Positions 1-7,918 of a stretch of DNA of 31,973 nt are shown one piece after another. The notes under the pieces were generated by a model. It ran no database searches. It had not been told where the DNA came from and was given only the letters and a program-made list of their open reading frames with translations. The position numbers were made by a program, and so were the translations under genes. This stretch comes from a virus. Location of the stretch: IMG/VR virus record IMGVR_UViG_3300033553_000367, positions 1 through 31,973 of that record; one strand, 5' to 3'. How positions within the stretch are numbered: position 1 is the stretch's first letter; each line of letters opens with the position of its first letter.

Positions 1-2774
1 CCTACAACCGGAACCACAGAACCTATCATTGCGCCCGCCGCTCCACCTATAGCACCGTAGTCGGCCGCTTTCGTATCAGCTCCCAAAAGCTTATCCCCGA
101 TAGACCCCATAGCATAACCGCCTATTCCCCCCGCGATTCCTGCCGTAGCTAATCCACCCGCATACGCCGCACCGCTTAGACCGGATACGCCTCCGCCTGC
201 GAGGACGTTTGCACCACCCGCGAGAAAAGAACCCGTTCCCGTTAAACCCGCACCGTATGCCATACCTGCCATTTGACCCATCATCGCTGATGGGGCATAC
301 AACGCAGCAGTCAAGCCCCCTGTTAAAAGAGAATAAGCCGTATTTGCGGTGGAAGCTATGTTCAACGCATCCATTACAGAAGAATAATCACTCCCTTGAA
401 GAGTCACTTGACCACCCGCATCCATAACGGTACCGCCTGCGGTGGTCGTAAACCCTGCCGAATCAGTTGTCGCACCGATCAATGCCGCAGGAGTAGCGGC
501 AGACCCGAATACCGATCCAAGCCCTCCAAATGTTTTGAAAATGTTTTGAATCCCGCCTGCTCCGGTATCGATCATAGCGTCCGCGAGAGATTTTGAGAGA
601 CCGCGTGCGAGTGAGTTCGTCATCGCTCCCCAAAAGTCTTTTAACCACGATCCGAATGACTCGAACTTTCCGGTCATAGCATTGAAGAACTGATCATCCA
701 TCGCTTTATTGATGTTACCCATCAGGTCAAACCAAAACTTGTTTTGTTCCTCAAATGTTTTTTGGGCTAGATCCGCTTGCTCTTTTGCACGTTTTTCATC
801 GATGGATAGGATCGATGCCGAAACATAACGCTCGATATCGACAATGTCATTCCCCGCAGCGGCAAACTCTGCGGCACGGTTCGAGATATTTACTATCTCG
901 TTGTCATACCAGTTACCCGAAGCGTCATTGATGGCGGAATATAGATTTTGCGCTGATTCGATCTGTTTTGCGTATTGCTCACGTGTTTTCTCATCTGCTT
1001 TAGCAAAATTATCTTCAGTAAGTTTCCGTGATTCATTCATCATGGCCCCGAGCTCTTTAAGCTCTTTTCGATTCAATGCTGATTTTGCATCGGATACATA
1101 TTGAGCAACCTCGAGTTCAGGCATCTTTTGATCACGCCATATTTTTGCTTTATTATCAATTGCTCTTAAAGCTTTATCATGATCCGATTCATTTAAAGAG
1201 AATATTTCATCATTCAACGATTTAAAATTGCTTGCATACTCTTTAGCCGCTTTTGCTGCAGCTTTTAACTCTTTTTCGCTCAGAGGTGTTGAGGAAGAAT
1301 GACGTCCTCCTGCAGAAGGTGCGTTGGCTTCATCTTGGAAAGCTTGCAGAGCTTTACCATATGTTTTTAACTCATTTTCCAATTGAACACGTCTATTTAG
1401 GTCAATCCTTTCATTACCGAACAATGACTTACCAATAGATGGGTTATTAATACTGTCATTAACTGCCCCAAGCTGCATAGTTGCATACGTTATCTTTGCT
1501 TTGATCGCTTTTTCACTAAGATTTGATACGTCTATGGCTGTCCGTTTTACTGAATCTCTAAGCTCATCCGCTTGATTTTTAAGAACTAAACCAACCCCTA
1601 TGATAGCTGCTCCTGCTATTGCGTATGGGTTTATAGCGACGAGCTTATTCCATCCGGATAACGCTACATTTGCGGCCATTTGTCTAGCGGTTAATGTAGT
1701 TACTGAAGTTGTAGTAGTATTAGTTGCAATGCTATATGATGTTGTAGCTACAGTTGATGCAGCCAAATATGCGGCATATATACTTTGATCCCCTGATAGT
1801 GCAATAGTACCTGCCTTCCATATCAATATCGCGGCTATTGCTTCTCCGACATATCCGGCATAGGTACCAATGTTCCCGCTATGTTCCGAAAGAAGACTAC
1901 TGAGATCGGTAATATTATTCGCAATAGAGCTTGTTACACCGTGCATTTTGTCAAATTCGCTGATAGATAGCCCCATCTGATTTTGTAGCACTACTAGAGA
2001 TTGCGCTACTGTTTTTGGCATCTGATCGAACTCTTTTTCGATCGCATTTTTTTGAGTTCGGATTGCCTCATAGACTTTTTCAGCGGTAAGCTTACCATCC
2101 GCCCCCATCTCTTTGAGTTTACCAACACTGACACCCATACCGTCTGCAATAGCTTCGGCGAGGCGCGGTGCTTGTTCTAACACTGAGTTAAGCTCTTCAC
2201 CCCGCAATGTCCCTGATGCAAACCCTTGACCTAACTGTATGACTGCCGCTTTTGCACTCTCTGATGCGGCACCCGAAACGATAAATGATTTACTTATTGC
2301 CTCAGTAACATCGAGGTTCTCATATTGAGTTTTATTTAGATCTTGCGTAGCACGTGCGATACGAGCATAAAGATCAGCATTTTGTTCATATCCGGTACGG
2401 CTCTCTTGAGAAATGTCGAAAAGGCTACCTTGTACTGATGCGAGTTGTCTACTGGAATCTGTTACAAGGCGTAAACGTCCCTCTAACAGGTTCCATGTAT
2501 CTGCTTGATGAATAGCTGATTTCGCCATATCAGACATAAACGAAAACCCGGCAACAACAGCTTGAAACCCGACATAGGCATGACCCATAAATCCAATGCG
2601 TTCAGAGAGTGTATCGACAGATTGAGCCGCATCGTGATTAGTTTTAGAAATTGCACGTTGAGAAGCTGCCGTACGAAGCGACTCTCGCTCTAATTCAGCG
2701 AAGCTTCGCTTAATATTATCTATTCCTTTAGAGTCAGCAGTGGTACTAAGTTTTATTCTAAGTTCTTTTTCCAT
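1..2774 (-). CDS. Phage tail tape measure protein (partial)
   Basis: The frame is open from an ATG at 2774, preceded by AGGAGG, to the window edge, giving at least 924 codons; the C-terminus lies outside. The N-terminal ~200 residues match the conserved tape-measure N-terminal domain, with blocks such as GSLFDISQESRTGYEQNADLYARI and LNSVLEQAPRLAEAIADGMG. The centre is charged and coiled-coil-like (about residues 480-680). The end is Gly/Ala-rich and hydrophobic, typical of tape measure proteins. It sets tail length and is packed inside the tail tube. It lies downstream of the G/G-T chaperone genes, exactly as lambda gene H does. The family is clear; the full length cannot be judged here. Confidence 0.93.
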   Translation of the reverse strand, partial: MEKELRIKLSTTADSKGIDNIKRSFAELERESLRTAASQRAISKTNHDAAQSVDTLSERIGFMGHAYVGFQAVVAGFSFMSDMAKSAIHQADTWNLLEGRLRLVTDSSRQLASVQGSLFDISQESRTGYEQNADLYARIARATQDLNKTQYENLDVTEAISKSFIVSGAASESAKAAVIQLGQGFASGTLRGEELNSVLEQAPRLAEAIADGMGVSVGKLKEMGADGKLTAEKVYEAIRTQKNAIEKEFDQMPKTVAQSLVVLQNQMGLSISEFDKMHGVTSSIANNITDLSSLLSEHSGNIGTYAGYVGEAIAAILIWKAGTIALSGDQSIYAAYLAASTVATTSYSIATNTTTTSVTTLTARQMAANVALSGWNKLVAINPYAIAGAAIIGVGLVLKNQADELRDSVKRTAIDVSNLSEKAIKAKITYATMQLGAVNDSINNPSIGKSLFGNERIDLNRRVQLENELKTYGKALQAFQDEANAPSAGGRHSSSTPLSEKELKAAAKAAKEYASNFKSLNDEIFSLNESDHDKALRAIDNKAKIWRDQKMPELEVAQYVSDAKSALNRKELKELGAMMNESRKLTEDNFAKADEKTREQYAKQIESAQNLYSAINDASGNWYDNEIVNISNRAAEFAAAGNDIVDIERYVSASILSIDEKRAKEQADLAQKTFEEQNKFWFDLMGNINKAMDDQFFNAMTGKFESFGSWLKDFWGAMTNSLARGLSKSLADAMIDTGAGGIQNIFKTFGGLGSVFGSAATPAALIGATTDSAGFTTTAGGTVMDAGGQVTLQGSDYSSVMDALNIASTANTAYSLLTGGLTAALYAPSAMMGQMAGMAYGAGLTGTGSFLAGGANVLAGGGVSGLSGAAYAGGLATAGIAGGIGGYAMGSIGDKLLGADTKAADYGAIGGAAGAMIGSVVPVV

Positions 2775-2870
2775 ATACTGCCTCCTATGAAATATTTATC
2801 TTCTCTTTTTAGAACCGCTATACTTGGTTTTTTACTTCCGGTAATTGCCGTTTTTATGGCATTTTGGGTT

Positions 2871-3152
2871 CTATTTATCCGCTAACTCTAAAACCATCAT
2901 CTTCATCATTCGAAACAATTCGATTGAATCTGTTTTATGCTTTTTGGCAAAATCACTTACAACCGCATAATCAGAATATGGACCTTCCATTGATCTACTT
3001 AGCGATAAGTGAAAGCAATCTGTGATAACACGCTCTTCCTCATCAATAGGGATAAAGATTGCATCTTCATCAAGTCGATCTAATTTATCGGATAGATGCA
3101 TGAAGCTTTGCCCCTTTGAATATTCAGAGGCAAAACGCTTCAGCCGTTTTAC
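2871..3152 (-). CDS. Tail chaperone T domain, made as a G-T frameshift fusion
   Basis: This reading frame has no stop from the slippery heptamer at 3152-3158 to its TAA at 2871. A -1 shift therefore adds 93 residues to the 145-residue G protein, giving about 238 residues. The only internal start is an ATG at 3101 (76 residues), with AAGGGG nine bases upstream, so some independent translation cannot be excluded. It carries a short basic stretch (VKRLKRF) and then an acidic, helical region. It sits directly before the tape measure gene, the place of lambda T. In lambda, G-T binds the tape measure protein during tail assembly. Its role here is inferred from position and the shift site. Confidence 0.75.
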   Translation of the reverse strand, partial: VKRLKRFASEYSKGQSFMHLSDKLDRLDEDAIFIPIDEEERVITDCFHLSLSRSMEGPYSDYAVVSDFAKKHKTDSIELFRMMKMMVLELADK

Positions 3153-3586
3153 TTTCCCTTTTTAGCCTCTTTTTCGATGTAATTCATCGCTTCATAATAA
3201 TTGATGTTATGCTCATCGATATAGTCACGCAAACGCTCTTTATCAGTTCCCGTAACCATCATTAAAAAACGTGAACGATATACTTCACTCAACATATCTT
3301 CAAGCTCTTTTTGATCCTGTGTGCCAATTTTGGATTCAAGAGATTCAATCTCATCTAAAAGCGCTAAAGCTTCTTTTGTTTGACCGTCTGCTTTTAAAAG
3401 CTGATAGCGTTCAATCTTATTATTTAGCTTCTTTCCGTCGGCGGCCTTAGCTTTGGAAAGTGATTCAAAATCACCGTTTTTTTCAATCAACGTAGCTTGC
3501 TGCTCTTTTGTAAGATTTGACACAGTTACATTGAAACTTTTATCATCGATTTGAATATCTACGTCTACTCTTGATTTTAGTGCCAT
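3149..3586 (-). CDS. Tail assembly chaperone, gpG-like
   Basis: The product has 145 residues, starting at ATG 3586 with AAAGG seven bases upstream. The N-terminal ~30 residues (VDVDIQIDDKSFNVTVSNLT) look like the beta-rich start of phage tail chaperones. The rest is helical and strongly charged. Length is close to lambda gpG (140). It lies between the tail tube and tape measure genes and ends on a GGGAAAG slippery site, which is the strongest evidence for the role. It would coat the tape measure protein during tail assembly and be absent from the virion. Confidence 0.8.
   Translation of the reverse strand: MALKSRVDVDIQIDDKSFNVTVSNLTKEQQATLIEKNGDFESLSKAKAADGKKLNNKIERYQLLKADGQTKEALALLDEIESLESKIGTQDQKELEDMLSEVYRSRFLMMVTGTDKERLRDYIDEHNINYYEAMNYIEKEAKKGK
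3152..3158 (-). promoter_or_regulatory. Programmed -1 ribosomal frameshift site GGGAAAG
   Basis: On the minus strand the G gene ends AAG GGA AAG TAA. G-GGA-AAG is an X-XXY-YYZ heptamer in the correct phase, identical to the lambda G/G-T slippery sequence, and the G stop follows it directly. After slipping, the frame runs GTA AAA CGG straight into the 76-residue downstream ORF. One base past the heptamer, AAAACG and CGTTTT can form a 6-bp stem (3132-3150). AGAGGC and GCCTCT can pair around the whole site. Confidence 0.85.
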
Positions 3587-3606
3587 TGTTTTGCCTTTTT
3601 TTGGAT

Positions 3607-3620
3607 TTTCCCGAGGGAAA
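3607..3620. repeat. parS-like palindrome, copy 1 (TTTCCC-GA-GGGAAA)
   Basis: Six-base arms around a 2-base centre, in the gap upstream of the gpG-like gene. The flanks extend the match (ATTTTCCCGAGGGAAATT). It has the same core as the sites at 9271, 17682, 22540 and 23988. It is proposed as a binding site of the prophage ParB, by inference from motif form and recurrence. Confidence 0.55.
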
Positions 3621-3638
3621 TTTTTTGATCAAAAAATT
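3619..3638. repeat. 20-bp perfect palindrome AATTTTTTGATCAAAAAATT
   Basis: A fully self-complementary 20-mer centred on GATC, abutting the parS-like palindrome. It is intergenic, upstream of the gpG-like gene. It contains one GATC, the classic Dam target, and this prophage encodes a D12-class adenine methylase. Function unknown. Confidence 0.6.
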
Positions 3639-3659
3639 CATTGCCTTTTTCAAAATAGT

Positions 3660-3679
3660 GAGGGGAAGGCTAACCCCTC
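3660..3679 (-). terminator. Hairpin after the tail tube gene
   Basis: On the minus strand GAGGGG and CCCCTC form a 6-bp GC-rich stem with an 8-base loop, just after the tail tube stop codon. It is followed by ACTATTTTG, a weak T tract. It probably attenuates or processes the transcript so that tail tube mRNA exceeds the downstream chaperone and tape measure mRNA. Confidence 0.45.
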
Positions 3680-3682
3680 ATA

Positions 3683-4597
3683 TCATTTATAAGTGATCGT
3701 GTAGTTATCGTTTCCGGCTGATGCCTGAGCTCGGAAAGTACGGGAAATTTTCACGTTTCCTGAGTCATCATTTTCAGACACGTCCTTGAGCATCGCATTT
3801 GGGATACTCAATTCGATCATAGATCCCAACGCTCCAACTTGGATGACTATGGCTCGAACAGTACCGCTCGCATAATCAATCCAAGCCTGCTCATCGGTAC
3901 CTTTTTCTTTAACTGCAGTGATAGTGATTGTAGGATCGAAATCTACTAAGTAATACTTAGATAAATCCATCGCATATAGCTCTTTAATCTCATTCCCCAT
4001 ATCAAAATCGAAGCTATCCGCATTGAGCTGAGTACCGCCCACAGTCAATACGGTAACCTTTGTTACCAGTGGAGCCATATTCTCATCAAGCGTAACGGTG
4101 GGGTTGACTTCAGCTGTTGCTTGCGCAGAGGCCATAAACCCTTTGACTGATGCCGTAGCAGATAAAGGCTCACCTACTTTACCGCTGATTTTAATATTTC
4201 CATAAACACCCGTAAGTGCTCGTACATACCCATCGGTATAGACTTTAATCTGTCCAGTACCTTCATCTGATCCACCAGGTTTGTATTCCACTTTTGTTGC
4301 GGCTGTGATCGTTTCAGCTAACCCGCAGATTTTGAGAAGCTTACTAATACTTGGCGCGGTACCTAGCGCAGATGCTTTTTTCATTTGCACGGGGATATCA
4401 AACTCTGAATTAACCCAGTTTGGATCGATAAAGGTTTTTGTAGCCCCCATCATCCCGTTACCATTGTCTTTATACTCGCCTGATTTAACTTTTGCATTTA
4501 CAAATACAACACCGGTCGTAGTAACCACATCTGCTGCGGATGGCACACTACCAAAACCAACAAGAGTGACATTTTTAAGCGTCTTTTGAGTCGCCAT
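3683..4597 (-). CDS. Major tail tube protein
   Basis: The product has 304 residues and begins MATQKTLKNVTLVGFG. It is beta-rich with many Thr, Val and Gly residues, and has a typical tail-tube stretch (ITISGKVGEP-like turns near residues 130-150 and VTVLTVGGTQLNADSFDFDMGNEI near 180-205). It would form the hexameric rings of the tail tube. Position between a gpU-like gene and the gpG-like gene equals lambda V. It overlaps the upstream 57-residue gene by 23 bases, suggesting translational coupling. The exact tail-tube family is not certain. Confidence 0.75.
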   Translation of the reverse strand: MATQKTLKNVTLVGFGSVPSAADVVTTTGVVFVNAKVKSGEYKDNGNGMMGATKTFIDPNWVNSEFDIPVQMKKASALGTAPSISKLLKICGLAETITAATKVEYKPGGSDEGTGQIKVYTDGYVRALTGVYGNIKISGKVGEPLSATASVKGFMASAQATAEVNPTVTLDENMAPLVTKVTVLTVGGTQLNADSFDFDMGNEIKELYAMDLSKYYLVDFDPTITITAVKEKGTDEQAWIDYASGTVRAIVIQVGALGSMIELSIPNAMLKDVSENDDSGNVKISRTFRAQASAGNDNYTITYK

Positions 4598-4748
4598 CGT
4601 CTTTTACCTTTCCTGTACTTTTAAGCGTTTGGGCAGTGGCCTCATCGACCGTAACCACCCCGCTATATTCGACCTCTTCGATGATGATGGTCGTCCCGTC
4701 CTCGATCGTAAGCGTCACCTCTGCGATATTGATATTTTGTTTTTTCAC
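4575..4748 (-). CDS. Small acidic phage tail-region protein (57 aa)
   Basis: The frame is open further upstream, but the likely start is GTG 4748, because AGGAG lies six bases ahead and the upstream gene ends at the same spot (TGATGTG). The product is beta-rich and acidic (VTLTIEDGTTIIIEEVEYSG) with a charged tail ending DDGDSKDA. It lies between the gpU-like and tail tube genes and overlaps the latter by 23 bases. I do not recognise a family. It may be a tail accessory protein. Confidence 0.7.
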   Translation of the reverse strand: MKKQNINIAEVTLTIEDGTTIIIEEVEYSGVVTVDEATAQTLKSTGKVKDDGDSKDA

Positions 4749-4749
4749 A

Positions 4750-5058
4750 TCAAACTCCTGACCAAAGCGTCGCTTTGACCATAAAATACTCGTGTTCCAA
4801 CCCGTCATTAAAATCGAGGGTACTTTCGGCAAACTCGATCTTATCAGGGAAGTTGATATCACCCGCATTCCCCAACGTCATCAACGCATTTATCATTGAC
4901 TCTCCGATATCTGCATCACGCTTGACCTTGACCGCAAATACAACCTCTTTGAGTGCTGCTGCAACTGGTGTGCGTCGGAATACGAAAACATCCGCCGTCT
5001 TTACGATAGGACGAATCGCATCATTGATACGTGTTTTTACATCGTTTTCGCCAATCAT
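4750..5058 (-). CDS. Tail terminator-like minor tail protein (gpU position)
   Basis: The product has 102 residues. It begins with a helix (NDVKTRINDAIRPIVKTAD) followed by alternating strands, the general pattern of tail terminator and neck proteins. It starts in an ATGA overlap with the stop of the FII-like gene. By gene order (FII, then this, then tail tube) it sits where lambda U does, so capping the tail tube before head joining is the most likely role. The assignment is by position and fold pattern, not by a clear motif. Confidence 0.5.
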   Translation of the reverse strand: MIGENDVKTRINDAIRPIVKTADVFVFRRTPVAAALKEVVFAVKVKRDADIGESMINALMTLGNAGDINFPDKIEFAESTLDFNDGLEHEYFMVKATLWSGV

Positions 5059-5336
5059 ACTGGCGTACCTAAAATGACCGTTACCGATCCAAAACCATCA
5101 TCATGTGGACCGCTTGCAACACCGTATGTTTTACCTTTTGCGATGATCACTGAATCAGCGGTGATGGCTGTACTTGAAGCCACTTTGAGCACATTGACCA
5201 ACTCTTCCATTTCTCCCGATTGCTCGAGCAAAAACCCTGATACTAACTCACCGTCAATCGTTACCGAATCAGCAAGCTCACCCGAGTTCATAAACACGTT
5301 TTCCATATCAGCTGCGAGTTGGTCTTTAAAATTCAT
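5055..5336 (-). CDS. Head-tail joining protein, FII-like
   Basis: The product has 93 residues: an N-terminal helix (FKDQLAADMENVFMNSGELAD), then beta strands ending SVTVILGTPV. This matches the layout of the gpFII-type head-tail connector family. It follows the FI-like gene and precedes the gpU-like gene, as in lambda. It would sit on the gpW ring and accept the tail. ATGA overlap with the next gene indicates coupling. Confidence 0.55.
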   Translation of the reverse strand: MNFKDQLAADMENVFMNSGELADSVTIDGELVSGFLLEQSGEMEELVNVLKVASSTAITADSVIIAKGKTYGVASGPHDDGFGSVTVILGTPV

Positions 5337-5338
5337 AG

Positions 5339-5611
5339 CTATACCCCGTAATGCGCTTTAAGTGCAGCGATCAATGTATCTTTTTTGCCGTTCACCGTTT
5401 CGATTTTCAGTTCAGAGATACGTTTTTTGATATCATTAAAATCCATAGCTTCGATTGACTCGGCTGTGATCTCATTTTCAGGCTTAGAGGCGCGTGTAGC
5501 TTTACCAGCCAAGATCATACGCCCCCCGAGATCGTCTCCGACCTCGATCACCGCACCCGCTTCGTGCTTTTTACCTCGGTATGTTTCATGATATTTGATT
5601 TTTACAAACAT
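5339..5611 (-). CDS. FI-like head protein with a SAP/HeH-type C-terminus
   Basis: The start is placed at ATG 5611, with GAGG seven bases upstream; TTG 5623 and GTG 5614 are weaker alternatives. This gives 90 residues. Residues 1-40 are beta-rich (KIKYHETYRGKKHEAGAVIEVG). The last ~35 residues (EAMDFNDIKKRISELKIETVNGKKDTLIAAL) fit a helix-extended-loop-helix (SAP/LEM-like) motif, often seen in small phage head-tail genes. Position between the cement protein and the FII-like gene equals lambda FI, a packaging-stimulating protein. Function is inferred. Confidence 0.6.
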   Translation of the reverse strand: MFVKIKYHETYRGKKHEAGAVIEVGDDLGGRMILAGKATRASKPENEITAESIEAMDFNDIKKRISELKIETVNGKKDTLIAALKAHYGV

Positions 5612-5619
5612 CACACACC

Positions 5620-5961
5620 TCAAGCCGCATTGATTTTGACGAACACAGTCCCTGCGGTTGCAGCGGCTTTTTCACTTACTGCACGACCTGCACGAGAATT
5701 TGACGTTGCAGTCGTAGTAATCAATCGGTTTGTTGCATCGAAATAAACAATATCCCCGACAGTAATTACATCAGCAGTAGTCGCATTGATTTCAAACACA
5801 CGCTCGATATCAAGTGCGATAACCTCACCTAATAGACCGCTTGTTTTTGCGATACCGATCATTCCGGTGCCGAGCGGCACAACATCACCTACATCGATCG
5901 CACCCGGACAGGTATAATCGATTACATCACCCTCTTGAACTTCAATTGCTTCTTTTACCAT
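5620..5961 (-). CDS. Capsid cement/decoration protein (DUF2190 family)
   Basis: The product has 113 residues. It is a small Ala/Gly/Val-rich beta protein with the family pattern: EGDVIDYTCPGAIDVGDVVPLG near the start, IALDIERVFEINATTADVITVGDIVYFD in the middle, and a C-terminal AGRAVSEKAAATAGTVFVKI. DUF2190 proteins are capsid-stabilising cement proteins. It lies next to the capsid gene, as lambda D does. Spacing to both neighbours is ten bases or less. Confidence 0.8.
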   Translation of the reverse strand: MVKEAIEVQEGDVIDYTCPGAIDVGDVVPLGTGMIGIAKTSGLLGEVIALDIERVFEINATTADVITVGDIVYFDATNRLITTTATSNSRAGRAVSEKAAATAGTVFVKINAA

Positions 5962-5971
5962 TGGTTACTCC

Positions 5972-7918
5972 TTATTGACCGTTATTTTTGTAAAGACCGC
6001 GGAAATCTTCGGCGAATACACCGAAATCAAACACACACTCATACTCGACACCGCTAAGATCACGGCTCTTTTCAGCCACAATAGGACGGCGGTTTGTACC
6101 TTGCAGATAACCGACTTTCAATGTACGTCGTACAGCAGCCATATACCATGCAGTTGCAGCGAGCTCAGATTCAACAATAACATCTACAGCATTTCGGAAC
6201 GGATTTTTTACACCGGCATTTGCTTGCCCAAGTTGCGTTTCACTGGTGATTAGTTGGAGAGCCAATGTCTCTTGCTCTGGAGCAACGATCAGGAATTTAG
6301 GTGCGATACTTAGCGCTGTACCTGATTTATCTTTTTGGCGGCGCATCAATGTACGTGCAACGGTAAGTGAATCAGTAGATAATGCTGTACCTGTAGAGGT
6401 ATAGTTCGCATGCGCTGCATCAAAAATAGCTTTGTTGTCTGCCATTTTGTAGTTTGTGAATTCACCTTTTGCTTGAAGCAGATCATAAACAAGACCGTTT
6501 GCAGTTCGCTTTGCCATTGCACCGAAATCAAGAATAATGTTGTTAAATGCCCCGAGGTCATCGTTAATCAACATCTCACGATTGATTTTCAAAGATTCAC
6601 CGTACGAGTAGATACGCCATGATTCTGCACTCTCTGATGTCTCTTTATTTTTCTTCTCACCACCCTCTGTCAGTTTACGCAGGCGACCACCCAATCGGTC
6701 ACGTCTAGCTTCAGTACGTGTTTTGAAATCAGCTACATCTTCAGCAATGGTCCACATATCGAATGTTCCTGCTTCCTCTTCATAAGCGACGGAGAGAACA
6801 CGGTTTGCCACATTTCCGAGCAATGTAGGGAAATCACTTGTACTCATCGCACGTTTGATCAACTCGTTTTTGTCATACCCGGTATATCCGGTAACCATAC
6901 GTGCGATCTCTAACATCGATGCCCCACGGAACTGATCGACGTCTTTATGCGCATCGGTAACATTCAACCCTGCTCGCATAATTAGAGAATCCCCGATCGC
7001 ACGCATCATGTCACTGTGGTTTTGCTGACCAATCACATATACCTGCGGAGTGGCTTCACCACGCTCAAACGGTACATTTGTTTGTTGTTCAGTAGCTTTA
7101 TCAAGTAAAGCACGTGCGAAATCATCAGGAGTTTTAGTTTTATCATCCAAAAACCGTTGTACTCCATCTTTATCCATAATCCCAGGTTTAGCTTCTGCGA
7201 GATCACGAATACCGGATACACGTTTAAGCTCTTTGTTCTCATCAGCAAGTGCAATCATTGCTACTTGGATCTCTTGATTTTTACGCTCAATAGCAGACTG
7301 GTCCGCACCTTGATTTTTCAGTTCTTCGAGTTGGCGTTGTAACGCTTCCAATTTTTCGTTCACGATTTCCCCTTTTGTTTGATTTTCACTTCGACCGATT
7401 CCTGCACTCGGATCGGCACCGATATCCACGAGCGAAGCTTCGTGAAATGCCCATAATATTACTTCTACGAGTGGGATATTTCCCTCACGCTCAGTAACAC
7501 GTACCTCTTTTTTAGACCCACCTACCGAAATCTCGGTAAGTGTTTCCTCCTCTACCATTCCCCAAAACATATCTGCATCAGGGTTGGCTCGTGAGAACAC
7601 CGCCTCAGACCGAAGCTGTCGGTTAGCGAGTATTACATTTTCTAACTTCCCGAGGGGAAGTTCCCCGTATTGCCCATTTCCATGCATCCATCGCAGTTTT
7701 GCAGTAGAAGCTCTGGTAAGGTCTACATTCTCAGGTCCATGTAATAAAACCTCGTCATAGTATTGACCACTCCACGGGTCATAACGTCGAACTGGTGTTT
7801 CAGTAGATATGAGCAATGTAATTCGCCGCTCTTCCGAATTAACAGAACCAGGCTCGATCTGAGCACGTACAAATTCGACGTTTTTCAGTAACCGTTCTGG
7901 GTCTAATTTTTTAGGCAT
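5972..7918 (-). CDS. Prohead protease / major capsid protein fusion
   Basis: The product has 648 residues. Residues 1-175 form an HK97-type prohead protease: LRWMHGN (His79), TEISVGGSK (Ser131) and a conserved ASLVDIGADPSA. Residues 187-235 are a coiled coil rich in Glu, Gln and Lys, fitting an internal scaffold. Residues ~290-648 are the major capsid protein, ending in VFDFGVFAEDFRGLYKNNGQ. Protease, scaffold and shell in one chain is a known variant, and the protease must release the capsid part during maturation. Eight-base overlap with the portal gene upstream. Confidence 0.9.
   Translation of the reverse strand: MPKKLDPERLLKNVEFVRAQIEPGSVNSEERRITLLISTETPVRRYDPWSGQYYDEVLLHGPENVDLTRASTAKLRWMHGNGQYGELPLGKLENVILANRQLRSEAVFSRANPDADMFWGMVEEETLTEISVGGSKKEVRVTEREGNIPLVEVILWAFHEASLVDIGADPSAGIGRSENQTKGEIVNEKLEALQRQLEELKNQGADQSAIERKNQEIQVAMIALADENKELKRVSGIRDLAEAKPGIMDKDGVQRFLDDKTKTPDDFARALLDKATEQQTNVPFERGEATPQVYVIGQQNHSDMMRAIGDSLIMRAGLNVTDAHKDVDQFRGASMLEIARMVTGYTGYDKNELIKRAMSTSDFPTLLGNVANRVLSVAYEEEAGTFDMWTIAEDVADFKTRTEARRDRLGGRLRKLTEGGEKKNKETSESAESWRIYSYGESLKINREMLINDDLGAFNNIILDFGAMAKRTANGLVYDLLQAKGEFTNYKMADNKAIFDAAHANYTSTGTALSTDSLTVARTLMRRQKDKSGTALSIAPKFLIVAPEQETLALQLITSETQLGQANAGVKNPFRNAVDVIVESELAATAWYMAAVRRTLKVGYLQGTNRRPIVAEKSRDLSGVEYECVFDFGVFAEDFRGLYKNNGQ

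Noticed and set aside
209-1788. Several plus-strand ORFs of 60-86 residues opposite the tape measure gene
   Set aside because: No ribosome binding sites, odd composition, and they lie wholly antisense to a long, well-supported gene.
2871-3101. The 76-residue ORF as an independent gene
   Set aside because: The open -1 frame from the GGGAAAG site covers it without a stop, making the fused G-T reading more likely; independent translation from 3101 remains a minor possibility.
4281-5746. Plus-strand ORFs of about 60-100 residues opposite the tail and head genes
   Set aside because: They are shadows of overlapping minus-strand genes with clear order and coupled starts.
7644-7662. Palindrome AACTTCCC-GAG-GGGAAGTT in the protease-capsid gene
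   Set aside because: Resembles the parS-like motif, but the centre has three bases instead of two and the arms differ outside CCC/GGG, so it is not counted with the five copies.
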